Below, piece after piece: positions 1 through 12,200 of a stretch of 64,000 nt of DNA. Under the pieces are notes generated by a model, which was not told the DNA's origin, did not search any database, and saw only the letters and a program-made list of their open reading frames with translations. Source of the DNA: Ophiocordyceps camponoti-saundersi (nom. inval.). Taxonomy: Eukaryota > Ascomycota > Sordariomycetes > Hypocreales > Ophiocordycipitaceae. The translations under genes were made by a program, and so were the position numbers. Location: the NCBI GenBank assembly GCA_003339415.1, contig PDHQ01000071.1:91935-155934 (forward strand), read 5' to 3'. Position 1 is the stretch's first letter. Every line of letters starts with the position of its first letter.

Positions 1-384
1 GCAAGCCACCGATTCCATTCAGCCGCCTTTTATTGTATGTAGCAATCTCCTTGGAGCCTCACAATGAGCGCCACAGACTCCGCCTGCTAAGGTACTGCAT
101 ACTGTACATGCTGTGCAACCACTGAGTGCGTCGGAGAAAGTCGCGGCACACATCATGTATGTTTCGGGCGCGTCAAGGGTACGCTTCTTGCATGCTCGCG
201 TCGCCGCATTCCGTCATTACATCGTCGTCATAATCAAACACGTCGCGCTTCTCGCGCTTCCAGGTCCGCGGAGAGCCTGCTTGAGCCGGCGTTGCCGTTG
301 GAGACACCAGGAAGCATTCTGCTCTCTTGTTTCCCGGTTCAGTAACAATGGACGACGGGTGCACATAATCATTGCCAAAGTTCA
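1..384. other. Left-edge stretch without a convincing gene
   Basis: A 70-codon open frame begins on the minus strand at 385, with its ATG overlapping the stop of the small gene to the right. Its translation matches nothing I recognise. It could be a terminal exon of that gene, but I found no splice pair joining them in frame. No RNA gene or repeat seen. Confidence 0.4.
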
Positions 385-948
385 TCAGTAGCGCGTGCGC
401 TGCATGAGGTGCTTCTTGAGAATCATGAGCTCTGCGTCCATGGAGCTGTAGTTAGAGTTGTTCCAGGTGAAGTTTTCGATCTGGCACCCGTCGTCCGACT
501 GCTCGGCCTCGTTGACTGATTCCTCCGCGAGCCTGGTCGTCGAATCAGGAGAGCCCTCCTTGCTAGCCTGTGGTGTCCGCGGCTCCACCTCGTTGCCGTT
601 CATGTGCAGCGAGCGAATGGGAGAGGATGAGTCGTCGCTAGGTTCGCTATTGAAGCATTGGCACAGGCTGCTTTCGCCGTCTAGCCTGCCGCCTGCTCTC
701 AATCTTGAGTTTTGAGATTCGGCACGTGCCGCCCACTCTGCGAATCCAGACGAATGAAGGATACTATAGAACGACGACTCCATATGACACCTAGAAGGGC
801 GAGCCTCGGTACTCATGGAGAAGCGCGGGTCATGGGAAGAGTTCATGGTCAAGGTACGACGTAACGGGCAGGTTCTGGACGCCTGCGAAGCAGGTACAGC
901 ATGGTTAGAACCGAACCTGATACGAGCAACCTCAGATGAAAGCTTCAT
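385..948 (-). CDS. Hypothetical protein, 187 aa (doubtful)
   Basis: Uninterrupted minus-strand frame from ATG at 948 to the stop at 385. The product is Ser/Glu-rich and hydrophilic, with no signal peptide, membrane segment or domain I recognise. It ends in a basic stretch (LKKHLMQRTRY). The size and the even reading over 560 nt suggest it could be real, possibly as the last exon of a spliced gene. No homology was recalled, so a chance open frame is a serious alternative. Confidence 0.3.
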   Translation of the reverse strand: MKLSSEVARIRFGSNHAVPASQASRTCPLRRTLTMNSSHDPRFSMSTEARPSRCHMESSFYSILHSSGFAEWAARAESQNSRLRAGGRLDGESSLCQCFNSEPSDDSSSPIRSLHMNGNEVEPRTPQASKEGSPDSTTRLAEESVNEAEQSDDGCQIENFTWNNSNYSSMDAELMILKKHLMQRTRY

Positions 949-3060
949 ACTCTTTGTGCGCGAGAAAAATTGCGTTGTGTAGGATGTGTGGACTGTTGGA
1001 GCCAGTCAGAGACTGCAAGTAGAGGCTGACATCGAGTCTTGACTCCGAATATCTTACCTGGCGAGGTGGCCAGTCAATGACAATGACAGGGAGTAGGACG
1101 GATGTAAAGACTGTCAGAGGCCAACAGCACAGAGGGACAAAGGCTGAATTTGTAGTCGCAAAGGGTTGCGAGGACGCGACCAGCCGATGCGGAGCACCGG
1201 CGATGAAGCGGATGACACCGGAGCAAGGAAACCTGAGCCGGGATAGCAAACCCGGTACGACAACAAGGGTCCTTTTGTCTTCCTCTCGTGGGCGAAGCCG
1301 GTCCCCCGCCGTGGCCAGATGGGTCTAGGGGTCCTTTTCCCTCGGGCCAAGGCCAGGGGCCGATGGGGGGCTGTTGGGCTGCGTTGGGCAAGCATGATTG
1401 TCGGCGAGTCAACGAGTCAACAGCAGATAGTGTCGCTCATCCGGTCGGGTTGTCGGTGCGGGCAGCACAAAAGACCGCGACGAAGAGTACACAGGGCTGG
1501 CCGCGTGTCTACCGCCGTGTTCCGCCGTTGGGTCGGCTCTTTTGGGGAGGGGCCGCGGCCAGATCGGTGGTAGCGAGCGGGTCGGCAATAAGGGGGGTGA
1601 CGCTGTCTCGCCGGCCGCTGCGAGGGACGGGAACGATGAAGACCGGGAGGGGGGGGGGGAGAGCTTCTAGTGACGTCGGCAGCTTTACTAAGTATCGTGC
1701 ATACGTACATACCTGTATGAGCTAGATGCATATATGTATCTATAGAGAGATATGACTTTCTGCTGCCTTACGGAAATGCTAGACGGATATGCATATAGCC
1801 CCTTTTCTGTCTAAAGCGTATGCATCAAAATAGTAGAGAACTTGTCACGTTACAGCGATATCCACGCATCTGATATCCGGCCTCAGGCCCAACCCTTGCT
1901 TGCTAACCATGTCTTCACTCCAGCCTCCCTGCAGCTAATACGCCACCTCTCTCCCCTTCGCGCCCCCTTACCATCTCCGTCTCCGTCTACGGTCTCCATC
2001 TACCGTCCCCGCCCCCGGCTGACGATGATCCGGCAACGCGGGTAATGCAACTCACGGCCCACCCAATCGCGCGCTTCAACGTGACGTTTAAGCAGTTGTC
2101 GCGCAAACAAGCTCCACGGCAGTCACTTGCCTTGCTACACCCAAGCAAACCTCCGCCGAATCGCCTTGCGCGGCGCCTGTCCTCAATGCCACGCACCGCT
2201 TCATAACCTTGATGGTGACCTCGGGTCTGCACGCACACCGATCCAAGAGATGTTCCCGATCGTCGCCTTCAACTTGACCTTGGCCTCATCGCGAGGGTCC
2301 AGCGTGCCTTCGCGACGAAGACTCACTCCGCATCGGTTAAGACGCCGGGAATTTGCAAGTCTGCATCAAGTCACGCGCAGCAACCGCATGTCTGTTTCCC
2401 GTAGTCTTCGTAGATCGTTAAAGCAGAAGGCCTATACTGTGGGATTTTGATAACGTTCAAGACCACATAGTTGATATGCTTGTTGCCAAACGGGCTTCAT
2501 CAGTGCCGTCGAGTCTATCTGAGCGTATCGCGTAGATATTTATATATAGGTACACATGTATGCACGTGTATTTGTTACCCGTATTCCGTTCACATCTCGG
2601 CGATATCACCTTGCAATAACTTCATCTCGATTCCTATTATAGGTATACCCGAATAGCTGCACGAATAGCAGCGTGATCATTCACAATAGGGCGCTTTTAA
2701 ACAATAAGGGAACTAACTCTGCGCCTGGAAGGCTGGAACAATGCACAACCGCAGAAACCACGGCTAAACTGTTCCTAGTAAAGAAGGCAGCGGAGTTGAA
2801 GCCACACATTAGTCTTCGTTCAACCTCGGCGCCCATCTGTGCGCTCAAGCTTTGTGCTTCGACTTCTTCAATCAGAAGCCCGTCTCCGACTTCTTGTCGG
2901 CCGCCGCCCGCTGCACCCTGCCATGACGAAGGGCTCTCCTGGAGAACTTGCCACGGCATCACCGCGATCCACCGCCAATGCCAAGGCCGCGACATAGCCT
3001 CGACCGCGAGCCTTGCAGGTCTCCTACCGTCTCGCTGTTCTCCTGCCGTCCTGCGTCGAG
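949..3060. other. Intergenic region upstream of TAF2
   Basis: About 2.1 kb without a recognisable gene. It contains several short open frames on both strands that overlap each other and resemble nothing known, a G run at 1647-1659, and AT-rich DNA around 2520-2660. The last few hundred bases must hold the TAF2 promoter and leader; no clear TATA box seen. Confidence 0.5.
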
Positions 3061-6000
3061 ATGCCCCCACGCGATGACGCCCAGCAGCAGCCTCTGCTCG
3101 AAGGGGTAGACAGCTCGTCCCTCTCCGAAGACACTTCGATTCAGGAGTACTTCATTCTCAAGCAGGAGGTGCATCTCGACGTCAACTTCCGCGAGAAGCG
3201 CATCGACGGCTGTACAGACATCTTCATGGTCACCTTCAACGATAAGATCAACGACTTCGTCCTCGATGCTGCCAACTGCGAAATCCTCACCGACCGCATC
3301 ACAATCACAGAGCTTCGCGAGGCCCATGGCGAGCTTGTCGAGGGCCTGAAGCGCACGCCTCAGGCTGAATATGTCGACCCTTACGCAAAGCTGCTCTACC
3401 CAGACAACTGGAACTGGACTTCGGAGCATTACAATGAGCGTCGCAACCGTGCTCGATCTTTATTCAGAACCCGCAGAGTCGACGTCGCCGCGGAGAATAG
3501 AGAATTCCAAGGTTGCACACCGGCCTACGGCTCGCTCAGGATCAATCTGCGCGACAAGAGCGAGCAGGATCGCCCAAAGGTCATAATAAGAAAGTCGTCT
3601 GCCAACCCCGACATTTTGCCAGATAGGGTCCACAGACATTACAAGGTTACCATTCCCTTCGTCAGCCAAAGCCCGCGCGACGGCCTCCATTTCGTTGGCG
3701 TCGATCCCTTGGACAACAGGTTCTCTCATCTGTACTCCCGTCACTCAATCCAGCCGGGTACCGCATCTTGCATCTTCCCTTGCGTTGACGACCATGGTGC
3801 ACGCTGTGACTGGCGCATATCTATCAAGTTTCCTCGTACGCTCGGCGACGCCCTTCAACAGGCACTGGCCACACAGCGCGATCCCTCGTCGTCCACCGTT
3901 GCCGTCCAGGATAGGTCACTGGGCGACGGCCCGGACAGGTTCTTTCGTCTCGCCGAGGAGGACAAGTTGAGGGAGATGACTGTCGTCTGCTCCGGTTTTC
4001 TCATGGAGGAGGCCGTCGATGGCCAGGACGATCACAAAAAGGTCATGATCTTTGAGCCGGAGAGGAAGGTATCCGTGCAGAAGCTGGGCTTCGCCGTCGG
4101 TCCCTTCGAGCACATCGACCTGTCATCCGAGTTCCGCGCCGAAGAGGACGAGGTCAAGTTGGGCATGAGCGCGCTCAAGATACACGCATATTGTCTGCCG
4201 GGCCGCGGGGAATGGGTCCGCAACACGGCCGCTGCTTTGACCATGGCCGCCGACTTCCTAACGTACACGTTCGCCAGGTATCCCTTTAGCAACTTCAAGC
4301 TTTGCTTCCTTGACGACATGGTTGACGATACCGTTTCGTTGCACTCGCTGGCCTTCGTCAGCAACCGCCTGCTCTTCCCGGAAGACGTATTTGACACCGA
4401 GATTGACGTGACTCGGAAGATTGTCACGACCCTGACGTACCAATGGATCGGCATCAACATGATACCCAACACACGCAACGACCTTTGGCTGGTCTTCGGA
4501 ATCGCCCACTACATGACCGATTTATTCATGAAGAAGATTTGCGGGAATAACGAGCATAGATTCCGTATCAAGGCCTTGTCCGACAGACTTGTTGAGATGG
4601 ACATCAAGCGTCTGTCGCTGTGGCAGCTAGGTCCATACCTCGACCTCGGCGGCTCCCAAATGGATTTCATGATCGTAAAGGCTGCTGTCGTTGTCTTCAT
4701 CCTGGACAAGAGGTTGGCCAAGGCATCTGGCGGCCACGGCCTGACGCGCATCCTGCAGAAGCTGATGACGAAGGCCCAAATCGAAAGCGGCGATCGGTCC
4801 ATCATCATCGACACGGAAAAGTTCAGGGCTACCTGCGAGAAGAGCTCCAAGTTTCGGCTCGAGACGTTCTGGAACCAATGGGTTTACGGCTCCGGATGCC
4901 CGCAATTCGACGTCAAGGCTAAATTCAACAAGAAAAGACTGTGTGTCGAGCTGACGCTGAACCAATTCCAACATCAAGTCTCTAAGAAGACGGAGCTGGA
5001 CAAGGAGGACTTTCTGCGCGCCATCAACGAGCGTCGTGCGGACATCAAGATTGATGACGTGCAGCCTCTGTTCACGGGACCAATGACTATCCGGATCCAC
5101 GAGGCCGATGGTACGCCGTACGAGCACATCCTCGAGATCCGGGAGGACGCCACACGGTCTACGAAGTTTGAGATTCCGTACAACACCAAATACAAGCGAC
5201 TCAAGCGCACCCGCCGCCTAAAGGAGAGACATACAGCCGCGGATCTGGCGGAGAACGCCGACGAGGCGCTGTTATATTCCCTGGGCGACGTGCTCCAGGC
5301 CCCCGACGATCTCCGCGAATGGGAGCTCATAGAGTGGGACCCCGAGACGGAGCGGAAGATGGACCAAGAATCTTACGAGTGGATACGCGTCGACGCTGAC
5401 TTCGAGTGGGCATGCGATATGAAGCGAACACTTGAGCCTTACATGTACGTGTCTCAGTTGCAGCAGGATAGGGATGTGGTGGCCCAGCAGGATGCGATGC
5501 TGTACCTGGGCCAAGGTCCGTTGCACCCGATCGCATCCGGATTCCTCGTCCGAACTCTGGTCGACCGCCGTTATTTCCACGGCATTCGCGCCATGGCGGC
5601 CCGGGCCCTCACGAGGCAGGCCAATATCAAGGACATTCCCATGCTCGGCTTGCGTCAGCTCCTCAGGGCCTTTCGCGACATGTTCTGCTACGATCAATCT
5701 AACCAGCCCTGCCCTAATGACTTCAGCGACAAGAAGCAGTACGGCGTCCGGCGCGCCATCATTCAAGCAATCGCCGAGGTCAGGGATCCAAACGACCGTT
5801 GTCCGCTTGAGGCCCGCCGCTTCATCCTCGACCAGCTGATGTTCAATAATAACGAGAACAACACGTACTCTGACCACTTCTACATTGCTTTCCTTCTCGA
5901 AGCATTGGCCACGTCTCTCATCCCGTCGCGCAAGGAAGAATGGTTCGCCCGACAGAACAAGGCGTCGAGTCAAGAAGATGCCGAGTTCCTAGGCGACGCG

Positions 6001-7467
6001 CTGGAGCAGATAGAGCGCGTCCTTCGGCGTGACGAATGGACCAACTCGTATCAGAACGTCTGGACCATCGCCGGGTTAGACGCCAAGCAGCGACTGATGA
6101 AGGCCGAGGTGATTCCCTGCCAGTACGCGGATTTTGCACAGTACCTCCTCGACGGAACCCTCGACCTGATCCGGATCAAGGCTTTTGAGGCTCTTGTTGA
6201 TCTCGGTGCCTTGCTTGAAGTCCCCTTTTTTTCTTTCTTTCTTTACTCCCTGATGACCGACCGCTCGCCCTACGTCCGCAGTAAACTCATCAGGGCCATG
6301 GCCATCGGGCTCGCCGCCATTGCGTTCGGAGAGCAAGTCAAGTCGGCCAAGAGCAAAGCGGCACCGGATGATACCCTCTTACTCGTGCAAGACAGCGCCG
6401 AGGAGATTGAGCATCGCCAGGAAATGTTCGCACGCAGGGAGAATCTGGACGCGGCGCTAAAGGCACTACGGAAAGAGATGGAAGACGAGCACAGCAAGAA
6501 CCACCATCACTACAGCACGGCGATGCGCAAGGCGATGGACCACCCGGACCTGGGGCGGGCCGAGGTGGAGAGCTTACTGAACCTAGCTGAGATGATGTTT
6601 GAAGAGGCCGCGAGCTTCTTGGTCACTTTCAGCTATCCCAAGATGTGGACGGTGGAGCGGCAGACTCCGAAGCAGACTGATCGGCCGCGCGCCCAGGGCA
6701 GTTCGTCGGCGAGAAATGCTCACTCCCGGAGGCTGATAATGAAGTTTACGTCCTCCTTCAGGACCGAACCAAGGAGAGGCCCATCTCCTCCGCCTCCACC
6801 GCCGGAGTTTAAGAAGCCCGCTGCGCCACAGAGGACGGCATCCATCAAGATCAACACCAAGGCCGCGACGCCGCAGCGGCCCGCCGCTTCCCTTGTCATT
6901 ACTGGTTCCGAAACAACGCCGGCGCCAGCGTCGGCATCTCAGCTGTCTGGCGGCACAACTGCGAGTGGTGCCGCGTCGGCCAAGAGAGCTAGGGCGGACA
7001 AGGAAGACGGTGGCACACCAGCGCCGAAACGTCCCAAGACAGAGCCACGTTCAGAGGTGGACAAGATGGCCAAGAAGAGGCGCATCGTCACTCTTAAGAC
7101 GAAGGACGCCAATCGCCTCAAGGTCATTCTAGACCAGTCTCCTGGCCCAACAGCCAGCGGGAGGACGGCACTACCGTCTGGACCGCCAAAGGACTCCACG
7201 GCGGGCAACGTCAAGGCGACCAGCGCCGTGAAACCTGCGAGAAAGCCCCTGCCGACTGGAGAAAGGAAGCCCCTACCGAATGGCGGGGGCGGGTCTGGCT
7301 CGACCCCGACTGCGGCCTCTCATTCGTCCAAGGTGTCGGCCAACGTCAGCGCGGGCCTGGCCTCGTCTCCGAAAGCGAGTAGTCCAGCGTCAGCAACGCC
7401 CGGAAGTTCACGGCCGAAGATCAAAATTATTCGAAAACCAACGCCGAAGTCATCGCAGGGCTCGTGA
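3061..7467 (+). CDS. TAF2: Transcription initiation factor TFIID subunit 2 (TAF2)
   Basis: Single-exon frame of 1468 codons. It encodes the TFIID subunit that contacts promoter DNA around the initiator and docks with TAF1 in the nucleus. The first 900 or so residues follow the M1-aminopeptidase-like fold of TAF2, beginning near residue 50 (GCTDIFMVTF). As in all TAF2 proteins, the zinc site is missing: the position of the HExxH helix near residue 459 reads TLTYQW. A HEAT-like helical part follows, and from about residue 1200 the tail is low-complexity, rich in Pro, Ala, Ser and Lys with basic clusters. The open frame extends 16 codons upstream without an ATG, so the first ATG at 3061 was chosen. 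No intron signals interrupt it. The length fits filamentous-fungal TAF2. The upstream region is long (over 2 kb) and the next gene, SIN3, lies 966 bp downstream on the same strand. Confidence 0.93.
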   Translation: MPPRDDAQQQPLLEGVDSSSLSEDTSIQEYFILKQEVHLDVNFREKRIDGCTDIFMVTFNDKINDFVLDAANCEILTDRITITELREAHGELVEGLKRTPQAEYVDPYAKLLYPDNWNWTSEHYNERRNRARSLFRTRRVDVAAENREFQGCTPAYGSLRINLRDKSEQDRPKVIIRKSSANPDILPDRVHRHYKVTIPFVSQSPRDGLHFVGVDPLDNRFSHLYSRHSIQPGTASCIFPCVDDHGARCDWRISIKFPRTLGDALQQALATQRDPSSSTVAVQDRSLGDGPDRFFRLAEEDKLREMTVVCSGFLMEEAVDGQDDHKKVMIFEPERKVSVQKLGFAVGPFEHIDLSSEFRAEEDEVKLGMSALKIHAYCLPGRGEWVRNTAAALTMAADFLTYTFARYPFSNFKLCFLDDMVDDTVSLHSLAFVSNRLLFPEDVFDTEIDVTRKIVTTLTYQWIGINMIPNTRNDLWLVFGIAHYMTDLFMKKICGNNEHRFRIKALSDRLVEMDIKRLSLWQLGPYLDLGGSQMDFMIVKAAVVVFILDKRLAKASGGHGLTRILQKLMTKAQIESGDRSIIIDTEKFRATCEKSSKFRLETFWNQWVYGSGCPQFDVKAKFNKKRLCVELTLNQFQHQVSKKTELDKEDFLRAINERRADIKIDDVQPLFTGPMTIRIHEADGTPYEHILEIREDATRSTKFEIPYNTKYKRLKRTRRLKERHTAADLAENADEALLYSLGDVLQAPDDLREWELIEWDPETERKMDQESYEWIRVDADFEWACDMKRTLEPYMYVSQLQQDRDVVAQQDAMLYLGQGPLHPIASGFLVRTLVDRRYFHGIRAMAARALTRQANIKDIPMLGLRQLLRAFRDMFCYDQSNQPCPNDFSDKKQYGVRRAIIQAIAEVRDPNDRCPLEARRFILDQLMFNNNENNTYSDHFYIAFLLEALATSLIPSRKEEWFARQNKASSQEDAEFLGDALEQIERVLRRDEWTNSYQNVWTIAGLDAKQRLMKAEVIPCQYADFAQYLLDGTLDLIRIKAFEALVDLGALLEVPFFSFFLYSLMTDRSPYVRSKLIRAMAIGLAAIAFGEQVKSAKSKAAPDDTLLLVQDSAEEIEHRQEMFARRENLDAALKALRKEMEDEHSKNHHHYSTAMRKAMDHPDLGRAEVESLLNLAEMMFEEAASFLVTFSYPKMWTVERQTPKQTDRPRAQGSSSARNAHSRRLIMKFTSSFRTEPRRGPSPPPPPPEFKKPAAPQRTASIKINTKAATPQRPAASLVITGSETTPAPASASQLSGGTTASGAASAKRARADKEDGGTPAPKRPKTEPRSEVDKMAKKRRIVTLKTKDANRLKVILDQSPGPTASGRTALPSGPPKDSTAGNVKATSAVKPARKPLPTGERKPLPNGGGGSGSTPTAASHSSKVSANVSAGLASSPKASSPASATPGSSRPKIKIIRKPTPKSSQGS

Positions 7468-8433
7468 GGAGACAGGCGTGCATCAAAAGCAAACACTGGT
7501 TTGGGGAGGGCATTTTCTCGGAGAGAATCACTTGCCGTGGGCCGGTTGAGGCTGTCGGCTCGGACCACTCGTAGTCGTCCTGCACAAAGCTGGCATTGTG
7601 TTTAGCGTTTTATTTTCTGTTTCTAGTGTTTCTTCTTTCTATGATTCTCTGCCCTTCCCAGCTGAGGATAGTAACAACGGTGACGACATCAGGCGCGAAT
7701 GTATATATTCATTTGAGAAAGGTCTTCTGATCTACACCAGTAGCGAGGTGTTGCACTAAACGATCGATATGATTAATCTCTATTCATCACGTGCAGAGAG
7801 AGCAACGGAGAGACAAGTGTTTACCTAGGTGTGGCATCAAGGATCAGAGCGTTGGGTAATCCGTAGGGACCGTAGTACATACCTAGGTAGGTAGGTATGA
7901 ATCGACATGACGAGGCTGACGATCAGCGTCTGGAGGCTTCGCGGCCTTTGCTATTGTCCGTTATTGTCCGCTGTAGCCTGTCGGGGACATCCAGAGTACA
8001 GGCTACCTAGTACACTACCCAGGCACCTTCCGCTATTGGCCCTTGACCCCGCCGTAGCTGCTTGCGGGCGATTAGAGGCTTATCTCTGCCAATCACCACG
8101 TGACTATGCACCAGGCGGTAAGGCTGCCAAAAGGATAGTCCCCACTCCAACTCTTAATCACCGGCAATGGCTCAACAGCTCCCTAATAGACCGTCATCGT
8201 TTGTCCATCTTCATCCTTTCTCTCCCGGCAATAATCGCTGCGGCTATCGGTCGGAATACGTGGCTCTCATGCTTCGACCGAAAGAACTCTGTAAGTCCTC
8301 GCCTGTCGTCGCGGCCGGGGAACCAGCCCTTCCAGCTGGCATCTCGTCAGGAAGAGGAGGCAAACATGTCATCGACAAACGCGTCAGTCTGAGCCTCTTT
8401 TGCTGACATTTCCCCTTTCACGCTCAGACGAGT
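7468..8433. other. TAF2-SIN3 intergenic region
   Basis: 966 bp holding the 3' end of TAF2 and the promoter and leader of SIN3. It contains a CCTAGGTAGGTAGG-type repeat at 7881-7896. An ATG at 8366 followed by a GTCAGT donor-like site might be a non-coding or tiny leader exon of SIN3; a join in frame requires a weak acceptor, so the SIN3 start was left at 8434. Confidence 0.4.
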
Positions 8434-9162
8434 ATGAATAGCCAGAATCTTCACGGTCGCAGTAGCGGTCCGCCTTACGAGCGCGAACGCGACCTGGATC
8501 ACAGGACGATGCAACAGCACGACGAAATGCGTGAGAGGGACCGCGACCGGGAACAGGCTGATCGTTATCAGCCGCCCCCTCACCAAAGCAGTGCTGGCTC
8601 TATTCCCATTCATCAGCCTGTCGCGTCTAGGATATCAGGCGCCATACATAGCCCTGGCGGCTTGCTCGCAGGCACCGCGCCGTCGGCTCATCTCGGTGCG
8701 CCGCCGGCTCCCATTGCCGTTCCCTTCCCTGGGCCTCTTCAGGCCGAGCAGGGCCGGCCGGTGCCCCATGGTGGCCAGCAACCCCCATCCGCGTCGCAGC
8801 ATCAAGTTTTTGCGCCGATGCAGCCTGCTTCGGCTGCCGCTCAGGGCACGCCTAGCGCTGCCGCCGTCTACCCGCCGCAGCAACCATCGCAACAGCCGGC
8901 GCCACAGCAGCAACAGTCGGCCGCTCCGCATCACCAACAGCATCAGCAGGAGAGCCAACGTGCCTCCAAGCAGACTGGTTCTATGGTCGGCGGCCTGACC
9001 CCCGGTGGCCATCAAATTCCTGGTGGCATCACCCAAGGACAGCAGCCGATCCTGAACGTAAGTTCTATTGTCTCTCTGCTGTCAATAGCGATGGGGCACA
9101 GCGAATGCCCGTTGGCTATAGTTTTCTCCGACCCTCACATGCACTTCTTTGGCCTCGAACAA

Positions 9163-9201
<39 letters not shown>

Positions 9202-12200
9202 CCTCCCCCCCCCCCCCCCCCCCCCTTTCCCCCCCCACCCCCCCCCCCCCCCCCCCAACCTTTTCGAATTCCCTTTTTGCATCTTGCTCAAGCTACATCC
9301 GAGCTGTTACATCATCTACTTGCCTCTATTCCTGCGAGCTGTCGCTGTCAAGTGACGCCAGACTCCGGTCCAACATATTGGACGAAGCAGGCGGCCGGTT
9401 CGGAACATGTCTTCTGAAGCTCGATCCAGCGATGAGGCGGCTTCATTTGCCATCGCTTTCCACCGCATCTCTTTTGTATATGCTGCAATCAGTCTCTCTT
9501 CGCACCGCACTGTCTTCCCAGCATCAAAGGCTAACAGTTGCTGCACAGGATGCGTTGACCTATCTTGACCAAGTCAAAGTCCAATTTCACGAGCAGCCCG
9601 ATGTGTACAATCGCTTCCTCGATATTATGAAGGACTTCAAGAGCCAAGCGTAAGTCACACCTCAGTGAATCCCGTTCTATTCTCGGTGCCTAACTGCTTT
9701 TCAGAATCGACACCCCGGGCGTCATCAACAGAGTGTCTGAGCTGTTTGCCGGCCACCCGAACCTCATCCAGGGCTTTAATACCTTTCTGCCCCCAGGCTA
9801 TAGGATCGAGTGCGGCGGAGGCAATGATCCAAACACCATTCGTGTCACCACTCCCATGGGCACTACCGTTCAGTCCATTGCGGGTCGCGGAGCGCAGGGC
9901 GATGGTCAAGGTGCTACCGGTGTCAGTCAGGTGCCTTTCCCAGAGCGCGGCGGCCAGTGGCAACAGAGGCCTCAACACGCCGTCGAAAGTCCCGAGGCAA
10001 CCTTCAACACGCCATCACAAGCTGGGGCCAGTCTCTTCGCCCAAGCGGCCGCGCAGAGCGGCCCCTTCGACGTTTCCAGCGCGCAGAGAAGTGCAGTCCA
10101 GGCGTTGGGAAACCCAAGCTCTGCAGTCACTCGCGGTGCCCAGACCCCGGCTCCGGCCTCCGCCGGCGGCCTCGACAGCATCAACTGCAACCAAGGAAAT
10201 ATCGAACGCAGGGGCCCCGTGGAGTTCAACCATGCTATCAGTTACGTGAACAAAATCAAGGCAAGTCTCAAGTGAAGTCCGATGTGTCGAGGAAGCGATT
10301 GCTGACCACTGGTGCTCTGACAGAATCGTTTCCAGGACAAGCCGGAAATTTACAAGCAGTTTCTCGAGATTTTGCAGACGTATCAGCGCGAACAGAAGCC
10401 CATTCAGGATGTTTACGCTCAGGTCATGGCCCTCTTCAACTCGGCCCCAGACCTACTGGAAGATTTTAAGCAGTTTCTGCCCGAGTCGGCTGGTCGAGCC
10501 AAGGCAGCTCAAGGAAGACTCGAAGATGCCATTGCATTGCCGGGCCCTAGCCTCACTCCCCAACCCTCAAATAGAGACGGGCATAAGATGCCCCCGCTCG
10601 GTAGCTTTGCTCCGCCTGCCAGCGCAAGTAAAGACAAGAAACGTCCGCGAGCCGACAAGCAAGCTCAGAACGCCGAGCCACTGGTGGCCGAGACGCCAGC
10701 CGCCAGCCGCCTCCAGCAGAGCGTCGTGAACGGCAACAAGCGTGCGAAACTCAGCCATACCCGAGGCGGCGCCGACGCGGGGGCATCCATCGAGTCAACG
10801 CTCACGCCAGTTATGCCCGAGCCGTATGCACCGCGCCCCTCGGCGACGTCAACCCAGGAGGAGGTTGCGTTTTTCGAGAGGGTCAAAAAGTTCCTGAGCA
10901 ACAAGTCTTCGATGAACGAGTTCCTGAAGCTGTGCAACCTCTTCAGCCAAGGCGTCATTGACAAGAACACGCTGTTCCACAAGGGCGCGCTCTTCATAGG
11001 CGCCAATCTGGACCTGATGAACTTTTGGAAGATTTTCCTCGGCGTCGAATCGCAGGACGTTGTCGTAGATAACCGGCCGGCGCCCCCAACCGAGAAGCTG
11101 TCCCTGAGCAACTGTCGAGGCTACGGCCCCAGCTACAGGCTCCTACCCAAACGGGTAAGAAATCCTCCTTTCAAACTCGTTGGTAACTCTGCTTAACAGC
11201 ATATAGGAACGGCTCAAGCTGTGTAGCGGACGCGACGAACTCTGCAACTCGGTGCTCAACGATCAATGGGCCTCTCATCCGACTTGGGCAAGCGAGGACT
11301 CGGGCTTCGTAGCGCACCGCAAGAACCAGTTCGAAGAGGGCCTCCACCGTATCGAGGAAGAGCGCCACGATTACGACTTCAATATCGAGATCAACCTCAA
11401 GTGCATTCAGCTCCTAGAGCCTATTGCGCAGCAGATGCTTGCTATGTCGCCGTCCGAGAGAGAGGCCTTTCATATGCCCGCCGCTCTCGCGGGTCAGAGC
11501 ACGTCCATCTTCAAGCGTATCTGCAAGAAGATTTACGGCGAGCGGGGCATTGAGGTTGTCAATGACTTGCTGACCCATCCGTTCGTCGTCGTCCCCGTGC
11601 TTCTCACCCGTATGAAGCAAAAGGACGAGGAGTGGCGCTTCTCTCAGCGCGAATGGGAAAAGGTGTGGCACGCTCAGACGGAGAACATGTATCTCAAGAG
11701 CCTCGACCATATGGGCATCCTCGTCAAGAGCAACGATAAGCGCAACCTCACTGCCAAGCACCTCGTCGACGTCATCAAGACCAAGCACGAGGAGCAGCGA
11801 CGCGAACGCGCCCTCAAGGGCAAGTCGGCCCGGCACCAACTGGTGTGGGACTTTAGCGACAAGGATGTGGTGCTCGATCTGCTCCGCCTGATGATGCTTT
11901 ATCCCCTCCACAGCGGCCAACACAGCGTCCAGGAGAAGGAGAGGCTTCTCGAGTTTTTCGAGTCCTTTGTCACCGCCTTCTTCGATCTAAACGAGGAGGC
12001 GATTCAGGACAGGCTGCCAAAGATGCAGCCCGACTCGGCCGAGGAGGAGGTCGAAGAGTCGGCGCCGGCGGAGCTCAGTAACGGTCGCGGCAAGCGCAAT
12101 GGCAAGAAGGCGGACCTCCTCCGGGGGGTTCTCGATCCCGGACGCAACGGGAGTAAGCCGCGCAGCCAAAAGGAGGACAGTGCGGCGTCAGCCGGAAGCA

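Noticed and set aside
1077..1731. Overlapping open frames on both strands (84-145 codons)
   Set aside because: Mutually overlapping, Arg/Pro/Gly-rich from GC-rich DNA, no recognisable protein.
2127..2656. Short plus-strand frames upstream of TAF2
   Set aside because: No similarity, no splice continuity with TAF2, AT-rich surroundings.
3141..6500. Long antisense open frames within TAF2
   Set aside because: Shadows of a GC-rich coding strand; no homology on the opposite strand.
9082..9653. Pro/Gly-rich frames across the poly-C tract of SIN3
   Set aside because: The tract is inside an intron with strong GTAAGT and CACAG borders, and PAH1 homology begins only at 9549.
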